Of a stretch of DNA of 64,000 bases, positions 45,030 through 52,967 are shown in pieces. Position numbers and translations under genes: made by a program. This stretch comes from Acidobacteriota bacterium. GTDB lineage: Bacteria > Acidobacteriota > Terriglobia > Terriglobales > Acidobacteriaceae. The notes beneath the pieces are model-generated. The model searched no databases, was not told where the DNA came from, and saw nothing but the letters and a program-made list of their open reading frames with translations. Where the stretch lies: positions 1 to 64,000 of the forward strand of contig JARLGJ010000033.1 of NCBI GenBank assembly GCA_031296105.1, written 5' to 3'. The stretch's first letter is position 1. Every line of letters begins with the position of its first letter.

Positions 45030-45713
45030 TTATGCGGCGGGCTCATCAGACTCCGCCATAAGATTCTCCAGCAGCGACTCATCCAGATGCAGAAATCCCA
45101 GGAGCATATCCGCGGCGCCCAGGTAGAAGCCGGTGGCCGCACACTTCTTGATATCGGAACAAAACTCCGGAATCCAATTCAATAAGTGGTCGCGGAGAAA
45201 CTGCTTCTGCTCCGCAAACGAACGCTGGCATATCCCAGCGTCCTTACTTTTGCAGAGAGGAATCGCATCCGCACAGAGATGCGCCATATACTCCAGTTCA
45301 AACGAAATGTGGTCCTCCGGCATGTCCAGGGAGCCATCGCAACTGAGCCCCTTGCCGAGAAAGAGAGCCTGCATCTGATCGCACGCGTCCTGGCACATCA
45401 GGCGTTCGGTGCTGGTATAGACAGACTCATAGGGATGGGCCACGGTTCCCTGCGCAATGCCGGCCCCGAGAAACGTATGCGCATAATCCACCGCAAGATC
45501 CGTAAGAGGATCGGCGCCCGGCTTGGCGAGATACGCACTCATTCTTCCATAACCGCCGGCAAGTTCCGACGGCCCCGCGGCAGACGGAAAGTTCATCGCC
45601 ATCATTTTGTTCAGCAGGTCCTGGTCCACCTCTACCCGAAACAACCGCGCCAGCAATGAATAGAACTGGCTGCGGTTGCGCATGATTCCCTGCAATTCTG
45701 CTTCTTCACTCAC
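45030..45713 (-). CDS. TorD/DmsD-family chaperone for a molybdoenzyme
   Basis: A 227-residue, all-helical chaperone, GTG start 45713 after AAGGGG. The conserved family stretch is DYAHTFLGAGIAQGTVAHPYESVYTS split around the YESVY motif, with MPEDHISFELEYMAHLC matching the PDH/E-x-E helix of TorD. Such proteins bind the Tat signal peptide of an exported molybdoenzyme and hold it until the cofactor is inserted. It lies in the oxidoreductase operon, third after the catalytic and ferredoxin genes, and is surely its dedicated chaperone. Confidence 0.88.
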   Translation of the reverse strand: MSEEAELQGIMRNRSQFYSLLARLFRVEVDQDLLNKMMAMNFPSAAGPSELAGGYGRMSAYLAKPGADPLTDLAVDYAHTFLGAGIAQGTVAHPYESVYTSTERLMCQDACDQMQALFLGKGLSCDGSLDMPEDHISFELEYMAHLCADAIPLCKSKDAGICQRSFAEQKQFLRDHLLNWIPEFCSDIKKCAATGFYLGAADMLLGFLHLDESLLENLMAESDEPAA

Positions 45714-45848
45714 GTCGTTCCCCTTTGCCTATTCCTTCTGGTAAATTCCTCGTTTTTGGGTTCCGCGCGGTCAGCCACTACACCTTTACCGCACGCAAGC
45801 CGCGGCCATGGCAGGCGCGTAATCCGCCTGCGATGGCCGCGCCGGGTG

Positions 45849-46424
45849 CTACGGCTTGCGCCAAACGCCGTTCTTCGGATGAAGAATGTACTTCACCGAA
45901 GGGTGATTGCCGCTATCGGGCAAGCTGTGTACGTTCTCAGCGCCCGCCTTTTTAATAGCCACGGACACGGTGCTGTTCGGGTCGCTGGTATCGCCAAAGA
46001 AGCGGCACCTTCCCGGACAGTTGATGACGCAGGCAGGGTCGGAGCCAGACTCCCGCAGTTGCACACAGGTAGTGCACTTTTCCACCACCTTGGTTTCCGG
46101 ATTCAACGTGCGCGAGCCGTACGGGCATGCCTTCACGCATAATTCGCATCCGATGCACTTTGCCTTGTCGATGAGGACAATGCCATCGGGCATCTGCTGC
46201 GACGCTCCGGTCGGGCAAACCTGTACACACGGCGGATTGCTGCACTCCTGGCACATCACCGGAAGGAAGTACATCTCCACCTTGGGAAATCTTCCATTCG
46301 GCCCCATCGTCAGCACGCGGTTCCAGTAAAGCCCCAGGGACACTCCATTCTCCTGCTTGCAGGCGACATGGCATCCCTGGCACCCGATACAACGATCAAG
46401 ATCGATCACAAATGTTTTGCTCAT
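45849..46424 (-). CDS. Four-cluster ferredoxin subunit (DmsB/PsrB-like)
   Basis: A 191-residue electron-transfer subunit with four [4Fe-4S] motifs: CIGCQGCHVACKQE, CQECSNPPCVQVCP, CIGCELCVKACP, and CTTCVQLRESGSDPACVINCP. No signal peptide, so it would cross with the Tat-bearing catalytic subunit as a hitchhiker complex. The catalytic gene stops 2 bp before it. No NrfD-type membrane anchor gene is visible in the operon; electrons may instead come through the NapG/NapH-like proteins encoded at 52.9-55.7 kb. Confidence 0.92.
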   Translation of the reverse strand: MSKTFVIDLDRCIGCQGCHVACKQENGVSLGLYWNRVLTMGPNGRFPKVEMYFLPVMCQECSNPPCVQVCPTGASQQMPDGIVLIDKAKCIGCELCVKACPYGSRTLNPETKVVEKCTTCVQLRESGSDPACVINCPGRCRFFGDTSDPNSTVSVAIKKAGAENVHSLPDSGNHPSVKYILHPKNGVWRKP

Positions 46425-46426
46425 GG

Positions 46427-49111
46427 CTACACCTTCACCTCGGGCGTGGGATCAGATTGCTCCGGCAGCCACGGCTTGAATTGCTCCGGCTTCAACCACA
46501 CACCCTTTGGCGGCCCATCGGCCTTGAAAACACGTACCTGGTATCCGCGCAGAGTGTAGGTGCCGACTACGTCGTTGAATGGAGGATCGTTCTTAGAGAG
46601 CACGTTAACATTCATTTCGCGCCAGCCATGGGTAGGCGTGTTCAGTGTCTCCGGGTTCCAGTAACGCTCCATGTACACCACGCCGGGGCCGATGCCTTCG
46701 GTGAGGTGCGCCCGTGCCTGCGTCTTACCGCGAGCCGACTCAACCCACACCCAGTCGCCGTGCGACACGCCGTACTTCTTAGCGGATACCGGATTGATCC
46801 AAATCTCGGGAGCCGGATAGATCTCGCGCAACCAGGGAATGTTTCTCAGCGTGCCGTGGTGGAAGATCGGCAGGCGCCCATTGGTCATTACCAGCGGGAA
46901 TTGCTTTCCGATCTCGCCTTCGACGGGGCTTTCGCCCGGCTCAACGTAATACGGCAGCGGGTCGTAATCCTGCGAAGCCGGGGGCAGCGGATAAGTTGTG
47001 TAAGGCTTTCCGGTGCGGCCCAGAGTGATGAGGCTCTCCAGGTAGATTTCGAGTTTTTTGGACGGTGTATCGAAGCCCTGCGGCTTGCCCGTCTTGGGAT
47101 CGTCTCGCTTATACACGTAGTGCTGGTCCCACTCCTCAAAGGAGCAAAATTCGACCGGGCTCTTTTGCTTTAACTCTTCCCAGCTCATGTGGAGCGCTGG
47201 CTTTACGCGCTTGTCCAGCAGTTCTTCCATGGTGTCCCAATACACCATATCGTCTCCCATCACCTTGGGATCGAAAGCTTTCTTGCAGTTCTCGTGGCCC
47301 ATGTCAGCGCAACGCTTGGCCAGCTTGGACCAGAAGAGCGTTTCGTCCATCGTCTCCCACAGGTGAGTGACTGCCTGACGAACGAATACCTTGTTGATGG
47401 ACTCCACGATCATGTCGGTCTCCAGCCATTCCTTCGCTGGAAGCAGAATGTCTGCGTAAGCGGAGAATGACGTGGGGTACATATACATATGGACGATCAT
47501 ATCCATCTGATCAATGGCGGGCAGCCACGCGGAAGAGTTGCCCAGCACGGCGAATTTGTTACCTGAACGGTCGATCCACACTCTTGGTTTGTAGGGCTTG
47601 CCGGTCAAAATGGCCTGCAGCACGGTCGGCGGATGGGCGGCCCACCACTGCAGCAGTCCCTTGTGGTCCAACATCCCCAGGCGCTTATTCAACTGCTTCT
47701 CGGAAAGCAGCTTCTTCGCTGGATTGACGATATAAGTCAGAATAGGCGCGGCGCCGCTGGACTTGAAGCGCTGCAGGTTCGCGCCAGGTTTTTCCACGTG
47801 CCCCATCAACATCTCAATGGTCGGAGCAGCCATGCCGGCCTGCACGGAGAGCCGGGTCTGGTCGGTGGCCACGCCAAGGCTCATGGCCGAGGGCTGGGTC
47901 TCAATGTAAAGCTTCAGCGCTTTCTCTATGCTGGCCACATCCAACCAGCAGATTTTGGCGGCCTTTTCCAGCGTGTAAGGTTCCACCCGCTCTTTCAGCA
48001 TTTGAAAGCCCGTCTTGCACGGCACGCCGTTCACCGGGAATGTACCTTCCAACTCCGGTTCCAGGTTGTTATCCCATGGGTAGGCCATCGCCTTCGGCGA
48101 GTTACTTTGCTTATCCCATACAACAAACGTGGTCTCCGGATCGCCCTTGGCGCCGATGTCCTGCGGACGCAGGAACATCTTGGTCTCGGTGTTGACCAGG
48201 AAGGGGAGGTTCGTCCACTTCATGACAAATTCGCGGTCGTAACTCTTGTGGTCGATAATGTACTTGATCCACGCCAGCATGAGCGCAACGTCGGTGCCGG
48301 GGCGCACGGGGAGCCAGACGTCGGCCTTGGCGGCATCCGGCGTCAGACGCGGGTCGATCACGACCGTCTTCACGCCCTTGGCGCGCAGTTCCACCATCGC
48401 CCGGCCTCCGCCCGCGGGGCAGCTCTGCGAAGGATCGGTTCCCCATAGCACGTAAGCCTTCACCGGATTTACTTCCGGAAAATAAATCTCCAGGCAGTTG
48501 GAATCCGCAATGCTGATGTCGGCTCCGCCATACATTAGGGCGTTGGCCAACGTGCGCGGCAGATAGCACTGCGCGCAACCAGGCTCGAACCAATTCGGCG
48601 TATCGAACGTGTTACAGAAACGCGAGATGCTCCAGAATTCGGGGTTACCTCCGCCACCGGTGGAGCAGAAACAAGTTTCCGCACCGTACTTTGCACGTGT
48701 CTCCATCAACTTTTTGGCAACCGTGTCCAGCGCTTCATCCCAGGAGATGCGCATCCACTTGCCTTCGCCGCGCGCCCCGGCGCGCTTCATTGGATACTTG
48801 TTGCGGTTGGGGTTATACAGCGCCTGCACTCCCGCAAGCCCCTTGGCGCACAGCGCGCCGCGCGTCATTGGATATTCGGGATCGCCCTGAACCTTCACCA
48901 CGCGCCCATTCTTCACGGTGGCAATTACTCCGCAGTTGGCAATGCAGGCACGACAACAGGTTCTCACCGTTCCCGTGCGCCCCTTGGAGGGACCGGTTTT
49001 ATTCTTGTGCTTCTTGAGTCCCTCGTAGGCGCCGACGGCAACCGCCGCGCCAACCCCGGTGATGGCCGTGGCTTTCAGGAAGTCTCTTCTCGATATGATG
49101 GATCGTTCCAT
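46427..49111 (-). CDS. Tat-exported molybdopterin oxidoreductase, DMSO-reductase superfamily (dehydroxylase-like?)
   Basis: An 894-residue catalytic subunit. The Tat signal SRRDFLKATAITGVGAAVA precedes a [4Fe-4S] motif C53-x2-C56-x3-C60 with the fourth Cys in GALCAKG (about 88). CSTGGGGNPEFWS, DTPNWFEPGCAQCYLPRTL (candidate molybdenum-ligand Cys) and VLWGTDPSQSCPAGGGRAMVELRAKG follow, then VVIDPRLTPDAAKADVWLPVRPGTDVALML. The overall wording, as I recall it, is close to the anaerobic catechol-dehydroxylase group of gut Eggerthellaceae and unlike nitrate or formate enzymes. Thiosulfate/polysulfide or arsenate-type reductases remain possible. ATG 49111 has AAGGG just upstream; ATG 49126 has none. 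The operon also encodes its ferredoxin and TorD. Confidence 0.85.
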   Translation of the reverse strand: MERSIISRRDFLKATAITGVGAAVAVGAYEGLKKHKNKTGPSKGRTGTVRTCCRACIANCGVIATVKNGRVVKVQGDPEYPMTRGALCAKGLAGVQALYNPNRNKYPMKRAGARGEGKWMRISWDEALDTVAKKLMETRAKYGAETCFCSTGGGGNPEFWSISRFCNTFDTPNWFEPGCAQCYLPRTLANALMYGGADISIADSNCLEIYFPEVNPVKAYVLWGTDPSQSCPAGGGRAMVELRAKGVKTVVIDPRLTPDAAKADVWLPVRPGTDVALMLAWIKYIIDHKSYDREFVMKWTNLPFLVNTETKMFLRPQDIGAKGDPETTFVVWDKQSNSPKAMAYPWDNNLEPELEGTFPVNGVPCKTGFQMLKERVEPYTLEKAAKICWLDVASIEKALKLYIETQPSAMSLGVATDQTRLSVQAGMAAPTIEMLMGHVEKPGANLQRFKSSGAAPILTYIVNPAKKLLSEKQLNKRLGMLDHKGLLQWWAAHPPTVLQAILTGKPYKPRVWIDRSGNKFAVLGNSSAWLPAIDQMDMIVHMYMYPTSFSAYADILLPAKEWLETDMIVESINKVFVRQAVTHLWETMDETLFWSKLAKRCADMGHENCKKAFDPKVMGDDMVYWDTMEELLDKRVKPALHMSWEELKQKSPVEFCSFEEWDQHYVYKRDDPKTGKPQGFDTPSKKLEIYLESLITLGRTGKPYTTYPLPPASQDYDPLPYYVEPGESPVEGEIGKQFPLVMTNGRLPIFHHGTLRNIPWLREIYPAPEIWINPVSAKKYGVSHGDWVWVESARGKTQARAHLTEGIGPGVVYMERYWNPETLNTPTHGWREMNVNVLSKNDPPFNDVVGTYTLRGYQVRVFKADGPPKGVWLKPEQFKPWLPEQSDPTPEVKV

Positions 49112-49140
49112 TGTTACCCTTCCCATAGAATTGTGGTTCG

Positions 49141-49737
49141 TTACTTATGACTGCTTCCAACCGGAATACTTAGGTGCAAAGAGGCGCGCCCACGCTCGGT
49201 GAGCCGCCAACCACCCTGCCACTGAATTGCGTCAACCGACTCCAGACGGTCCATGAAATAACTGGGGCTGATACCGGCTGGGAGTTGCACCCCGCCCGCC
49301 TCCAGCATTGACTCAAGCGCCTCACGGCTTCTGGGCTCACAACATGCCTGCAGCACTTGCAAATACAACGGCTGCAAATCCGGCTCCGCGGCCATGATCC
49401 TGGAAATGCCATCGTTGTTTTTTTCTTCCTCGCAGATCACCTTCCCAGCCTCGCTGGTGCAATAACACTGGGGTTGTTTTTCCTGCGCCTCCGTACAGTC
49501 GATCCCGCCCGCCTGCACCATCCACTGAAGGACAATGGAAGGCGAGTGTAGAGCCGTTGCCATGGCCGGATAGGATTGCAACTCCCGCATAGCTTCTTCC
49601 ACCGTTCGCGGAACCAGGCAATAGTCCAGAAGTTTGTAAAACACCATCCGGTACGCAGGCTCTAGTTGGATACGTTTCCGCACGTTATCTACTTGCTCTG
49701 CAAGTTCGAGGTGAAGTTGCCGATCCGTTGCACTCAT
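49141..49737 (-). CDS. Two-domain winged-helix-like protein at the head of the molybdoenzyme operon
   Basis: A 198-residue cytoplasmic protein, first gene of the oxidoreductase operon. It seems to hold two copies of one domain: first half KLLDYCLVPRTVEEAMREL...SPSIVLQWMVQAGGIDC, second half QVLQACCEPRSREALESML...SPSYFMDRLESVDAIQW, each with CxxPR(T/S)xEA and an SPS turn, ending WRLTERGRA like a winged-helix wing. A Cys-rich linker QCYCTSEAGKVICEEEKN sits between. It may be a DNA- or protein-binding regulator or an assembly factor. ATG 49737 follows GGAG. I do not recognise the family. Confidence 0.7.
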   Translation of the reverse strand: MSATDRQLHLELAEQVDNVRKRIQLEPAYRMVFYKLLDYCLVPRTVEEAMRELQSYPAMATALHSPSIVLQWMVQAGGIDCTEAQEKQPQCYCTSEAGKVICEEEKNNDGISRIMAAEPDLQPLYLQVLQACCEPRSREALESMLEAGGVQLPAGISPSYFMDRLESVDAIQWQGGWRLTERGRASLHLSIPVGSSHK

Positions 49738-49820
49738 TGCTGCACTCCGTTGTTCGCGCGTTGCATAGCCACACCGCAATTGCAATTCTTGAAATGCGAT
49801 GAGCGCGCATCTCCCTTGAG

Positions 49821-49836
49821 TGCACGTTACTCTCCA
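49821..49836 (-). promoter_or_regulatory. Sigma54-type -24/-12 promoter of the oxidoreductase operon
   Basis: Read on the minus strand: TGGAGAGTAACGTGCA, with GG and GC ten bases apart. The predicted start is about 12 bp downstream, giving a leader of about 74 nt to ATG 49737. It shares ACGTGCA with three other candidates in this region. Confidence 0.68.
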
Positions 49837-50127
49837 CACGTTGTCCGGCAATGTTGCGGCAGCGGCAAGCCTGCCCTCACCGTGCCCCCTGCGGCAGGCG
49901 CCAGAAGGCTCGAAACGGCTCTACTCTTGTGGCAGCGTCTCTCGCGTGCCGGCCCAATTTCTTTTATACGTAAAGGAGTTACCGATCCCATCGCGCTTGC
50001 CGCGGCGCGCGCGGACACCTGTGCTGGCCACGCCTTGGCGCGGCGTGAGTGCTTTCCGCGGCGCGGTTTCTACTCTGTCATCGCTGTGCCACACACCATC
50101 AGCACGGCAAGTGCAACCTCTCGCTTC

Positions 50128-50139
50128 GGCAAAAGTGAC
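50128..50139. promoter_or_regulatory. Near-palindromic activator site between the divergent genes
   Basis: GGCAAAAGTGAC; on the other strand GTCACTTTTGCC, one base different from the perfect site GTCACTTTTGAC in front of moaA1. It is about 100 bp upstream of the plus-strand -24 element at 50240 and 292 bp from the minus-strand one, both acceptable for an enhancer. Confidence 0.5.
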
Positions 50140-50238
50140 GAGCAAAAGCCTTCCACAACGGCGTTTTTTCTGTCGCAGCCGGAAGCGGTGTTTGCGCAAG
50201 TGCCGCAATCCCTTCACTTGATCGCGCTTCCAGGCTTA

Positions 50239-50254
50239 GGGAACAGGACGTGCA
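50239..50254 (+). promoter_or_regulatory. Sigma54-type element upstream of the porin gene
   Basis: GGGAACAGGACGTGCA, with GG (50240-50241) and GC (50252-50253) ten bases apart. The first base is G instead of the usual T, so this is the weakest of the four. The leader to GTG 50352 would be about 87 nt. Confidence 0.5.
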
Positions 50255-50351
50255 AAGTGAGACATGAGCTCCGCGATGTTTCTGTTCGCAAAGCGCGCAG
50301 CTCTCCTCGCGCCGGCCCTCGGGCACAACGGCGCGACACCTTGGAGGAACC

Positions 50352-51359
50352 GTGATTTTTCTGGAACAAGACTCTTATAGATTCATGAACTCAGCAGCGC
50401 CCGGCTTACACGCCACGCGCCTGCTCCCTGGCTTTAGCGCTCTACTTGTGTTCATAGCCCTGGCATTTTCCGCCCCACTGTATGCGCAGGTTTCGCTGCC
50501 TTCCGTCAATCTTGGACAGACCACCTTCGAAGATGGCATAGCATTTCCGGGACTGATGGTGGAGACGCTGCCCGAGTACTACCACGCCGGACAGTGGAAG
50601 AATGCTACGGGAGGCACGATTGCCGGCGACAATACACTGACCACGGTCAGCACGCTGAACCATGTCGCGCTTATCTCGCATCGTCGCCTGCTGGGCGGCT
50701 ACGCCGGAGCGGAAGCAGTACTGGTGCTGGCCGACGCGAATCCGCAAACCAGCTTTGGACCGGACTCGCGTACCGCCGGCGTCAGCGACCTAACGATGGC
50801 CCCGCTGATTCAGTGGACCAATAACAAACTGTTCGGCAAGCCTTACTTTCAACGTATCTGCTTCGATTTTTCTGTTCCCACCGGAAAGTACAACAAGAAT
50901 CGCGCAGTCAATATTGGCAACAACGCGTTCGTCTTCAACCCTTACTATGCGTTTACCTACGTCTTTGCCCCGCGCTGGGAGGCAAGCGCGCGCCTGCACT
51001 ACCTCTATAACGGCGAAAACGATTCGCCCGTCGGCCAATCCTCCACTCTCCGCAACGTCCAGGCCGGACAGGCCTTCCACCAGAATTACATGGTCTCCTA
51101 CAAGGTGGTGGATGGCGTCCGGTTTGGCTTCAATGGCTATGCCTTGGAACAGTTCACCGACCACCGCGAGAACGGTATTGCTCTCGCCAACTCGCGCGAA
51201 CGCGTTTTTGGTCTCGGACCGGGTGTGGAACTCGGCGGCAAAGGTACGTGGCTCTGGGTGAACGCCTATATCGAAACCGGCGCGCAGAACCGCCCGCAGG
51301 GAGCCGCTGTCTCTTTTGACTTCCGCAAGGTCTTCTCCCTTGAGCGCAAGCAGAAGTAG
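50352..51359 (+). CDS. Outer-membrane protein of the phenol-degradation MetA family
   Basis: A 335-residue exported protein, GTG 50352 after TTGGAGGAACC. The signal region ends at AFSAPLYAQ. The mature part is beta-strand-rich with aromatic girdles, as in outer-membrane barrels: GLMVETLPEYYHAGQWK, HVALISHRRLLGGYAGAEAVLVLA, FSVPTGKYNKNRAVNIGNNAFVFNPYYAFTYVF in sum, and the terminal strand ending VSFDFRKVFSLERK. The family (MetA-pathway of phenol degradation, SphA-like) is thought to help phenolic and similar compounds cross or be sensed at the outer membrane. Divergent to the oxidoreductase operon, it suggests an aromatic substrate. Confidence 0.78.
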   Translation: MIFLEQDSYRFMNSAAPGLHATRLLPGFSALLVFIALAFSAPLYAQVSLPSVNLGQTTFEDGIAFPGLMVETLPEYYHAGQWKNATGGTIAGDNTLTTVSTLNHVALISHRRLLGGYAGAEAVLVLADANPQTSFGPDSRTAGVSDLTMAPLIQWTNNKLFGKPYFQRICFDFSVPTGKYNKNRAVNIGNNAFVFNPYYAFTYVFAPRWEASARLHYLYNGENDSPVGQSSTLRNVQAGQAFHQNYMVSYKVVDGVRFGFNGYALEQFTDHRENGIALANSRERVFGLGPGVELGGKGTWLWVNAYIETGAQNRPQGAAVSFDFRKVFSLERKQK

Positions 51360-51515
51360 GCGAGTCGCATCCATCGCGTCAGAGATGCGGAGGGGTGAGC
51401 GCAGTCGCAGCGCGCCACGCCTCCGCGCACTCCGAGCGACGGTGGCCGGGCGCAGCGCACGAACATCGCCTCACTCCGTCTGCCAACTTGCTGCCACTCG
51501 CGCCGTCACTCTGTC

Positions 51516-51527
51516 GTCACTTTTGAC
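51516..51527. promoter_or_regulatory. GTCA-N4-TGAC palindrome, candidate activator-binding site (moaA1)
   Basis: GTCACTTTTGAC, arms GTCA/TGAC around CTTT. It ends 77 bp before the -24 GG of the moaA1 promoter at 51604. The matching site before moaA2 (57064-57075) lies 75 bp from its own GG element, on the opposite strand. Confidence 0.6.
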
Positions 51528-51602
51528 CAATTCGACTCGTCGCGAGCAAGCATGGTCTAACTATGTTATTGATTTATAAGGTTTTTATCAGTGCCAATTG
51601 AT

Positions 51603-51618
51603 TGGTACCTAACGTGCA
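51603..51618 (+). promoter_or_regulatory. Sigma54-type -24/-12 promoter of the moaA1 operon
   Basis: TGGTACCTAACGTGCA, with GG at 51604-51605 and GC at 51616-51617. The predicted start is near 51629, giving a leader of about 197 nt that contains the riboswitch-like fold. Confidence 0.72.
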
Positions 51619-51707
51619 CATATCTCTATGAATCACAAATTAAGCATGTGATTCAGTCAGTAAAGCGGTTAATCCGAAGCAGTTTGTGGGTTCCGTCTCT
51701 GACCGGT

Positions 51708-51822
51708 GTCTCCTAAAGGCGTTGCTTGCCCAAGGGGGCGCAGGCGGTGGTCGATCTTCGCAGGAAATCGATCCCAGGGTCGCGCGGGAAACCGCACTTC
51801 CTCCCGTATTTGGAAAGGAGAC
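51708..51822 (+). ncRNA. Molybdenum-cofactor (moco) riboswitch-like leader of moaA1
   Basis: The 3' end reads CTCCCGTATTTGGAAAGGAG, matching the end of the E. coli moaA moco RNA (as recalled: CUCCCGUAUCUGGAAAGGUG). Closing stem GTCTCCT (51708-51714) pairs perfectly with AGGAGAC (51816-51822), which includes the ribosome-binding site of ATG 51826. A CCAG element (51774-51777) can pair with TTGG (51810-51813), where E. coli has CCAG/CUGG. A hairpin GCGCGG-GAAA-CCGCAC (one mismatch) lies between. Cofactor excess would be expected to hide the ribosome site. Confidence 0.8.
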
Positions 51823-51825
51823 CAG

Positions 51826-52848
51826 ATGAGCTTTAACGGTTTTTCATTGCACGGTAAGCCAGGCGGACTTCCGGAGTTGTTATATTCCGGACCGCCACAG
51901 TTATCCAAAATTCACACCTTGCGCGTCTCCGTTACCGAACGCTGCAATTTCCGTTGCCAGTACTGCATGCCTGCCTCGGGCGTGCAATGCACTCCACACA
52001 AGGAACTCCTGACTTTTGAGCAGCTCTTTGAAAATGTGGAGTGGATTGCCAAACGCACCGCGATTGAGCACATCCGCCTGACCGGCGGCGAACCGTTGGT
52101 TCGCGAGGGCATTCACCACATGATTGCCATGCTCTCGTCTCTACCGCATTCCCCGGAAATTACCATGACGACCAACGGCACGCTGCTGGCCAGGCAGGTC
52201 TGGGCGTTGAAGGCGGCCGGACTCCGGCGCGTGAATGTATCCCTCGATACGCTGAATCCCATGCGCTTCTCACACCTGACGCGCGGCGGCCGTCTGGAAA
52301 ACACCGTGGCGGGCATCGATGCGGCACTGAAAGCCGGGCTGACGCCGTTGAAACTGAACGCCGTGTTGCTGGCATCGAGCTGGCAGGAGGACGTGCCGCA
52401 GTTAATCCAGTTTGCCGCCGACCGCGGCGTGGAAGTTCGCTTCATCGAACTGATGCGCACTGGCACTGAATATGAATGGTGCGCTTCCGAGCAGGTGACG
52501 GTGGAGACCGTGCAGGACTGGCTCTCCGGACACGCTCAATTCCGTTGTCTCACGTCCAGCAAGAGTTCTCCGGAGGCGCGCACCCTGGTGAACTGGAAGG
52601 GGCGCGATGTGTCCGTCGGCTGGATCTCTCCGCGTTCGCACCCATTCTGCGCGTTCTGCGATCGTCTGCGTATCGATGCTCGCGGTCAACTTCGCCGTTG
52701 TCTGATGGATGGAGCAACTCTCAACCTCCCAATGGCGCGATCGGGCGGCGACCTGCACGCACACAATGCGTTCTGCAAATACCTGACTGGCAAACACCCG
52801 CCGGGCGCAATGGAAATGGAGCAGTCCATGTGCCAGATCGGCGGGTAA
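51826..52848 (+). CDS. moaA: GTP 3',8-cyclase MoaA (copy 1)
   Basis: A 340-residue radical SAM enzyme making 3',8-cyclo-GTP, the first step of molybdopterin synthesis. AdoMet motif CNFRCQYC (40-47), GGEPLVR, the C-terminal [4Fe-4S] motif CAFCDRLRIDARGQLRRC, and the essential C-terminal Gly-Gly (CQIGG) are all present. ATG 51826 follows AAAGGAGACC; a longer frame to 51706 runs through the riboswitch and is rejected. Its leader carries the moco-like RNA and a sigma54-type promoter. It heads an operon of iron-sulfur electron carriers, which links cofactor making to this particular pathway. Confidence 0.95.
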   Translation: MSFNGFSLHGKPGGLPELLYSGPPQLSKIHTLRVSVTERCNFRCQYCMPASGVQCTPHKELLTFEQLFENVEWIAKRTAIEHIRLTGGEPLVREGIHHMIAMLSSLPHSPEITMTTNGTLLARQVWALKAAGLRRVNVSLDTLNPMRFSHLTRGGRLENTVAGIDAALKAGLTPLKLNAVLLASSWQEDVPQLIQFAADRGVEVRFIELMRTGTEYEWCASEQVTVETVQDWLSGHAQFRCLTSSKSSPEARTLVNWKGRDVSVGWISPRSHPFCAFCDRLRIDARGQLRRCLMDGATLNLPMARSGGDLHAHNAFCKYLTGKHPPGAMEMEQSMCQIGG

Positions 52849-52967
52849 GGCCGCGTGTCCGTCATGCGGAGCGCGGGCAAAACGCGTTCCGCATGGCCGC
52901 CATTCTGTCAGTTAGCGCTCTGCTTGCCTGAGTTACTGGCGCCTGGCGGCACAGGAGAGATTGAGTA

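Larger units (their letters stand above)
49738..50351. other. Divergent regulatory region: oxidoreductase operon / porin gene
   Basis: About 614 bp without a gene; a plus frame from 49666 has poor composition and ignores this region's signals. It contains two sigma54-type elements (49821-49836 minus; 50239-50254 plus) and a near-copy of the GTCA-N4-TGAC palindrome at 50128-50139. No terminator or RNA gene was seen. Confidence 0.55.
51360..51825. other. moaA1 upstream region: activator site, sigma54 promoter and riboswitch
   Basis: About 466 bp without a gene. In order it holds the palindrome GTCACTTTTGAC (51516-51527), the promoter element at 51603-51618, the inverted repeat AATCAC-N11-GTGATT (51631-51653) just after the expected transcription start, and the structured leader 51708-51822. 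The 51530-51680 stretch is much AT-richer than the genome around it. Confidence 0.6.

Noticed and set aside
49666-50355. A 229-residue plus-strand frame in the oxidoreductase/porin intergenic region
   Set aside because: It starts inside the minus-strand gene, has mixed Cys/Arg/Pro composition without a domain, and runs over promoter-like elements.
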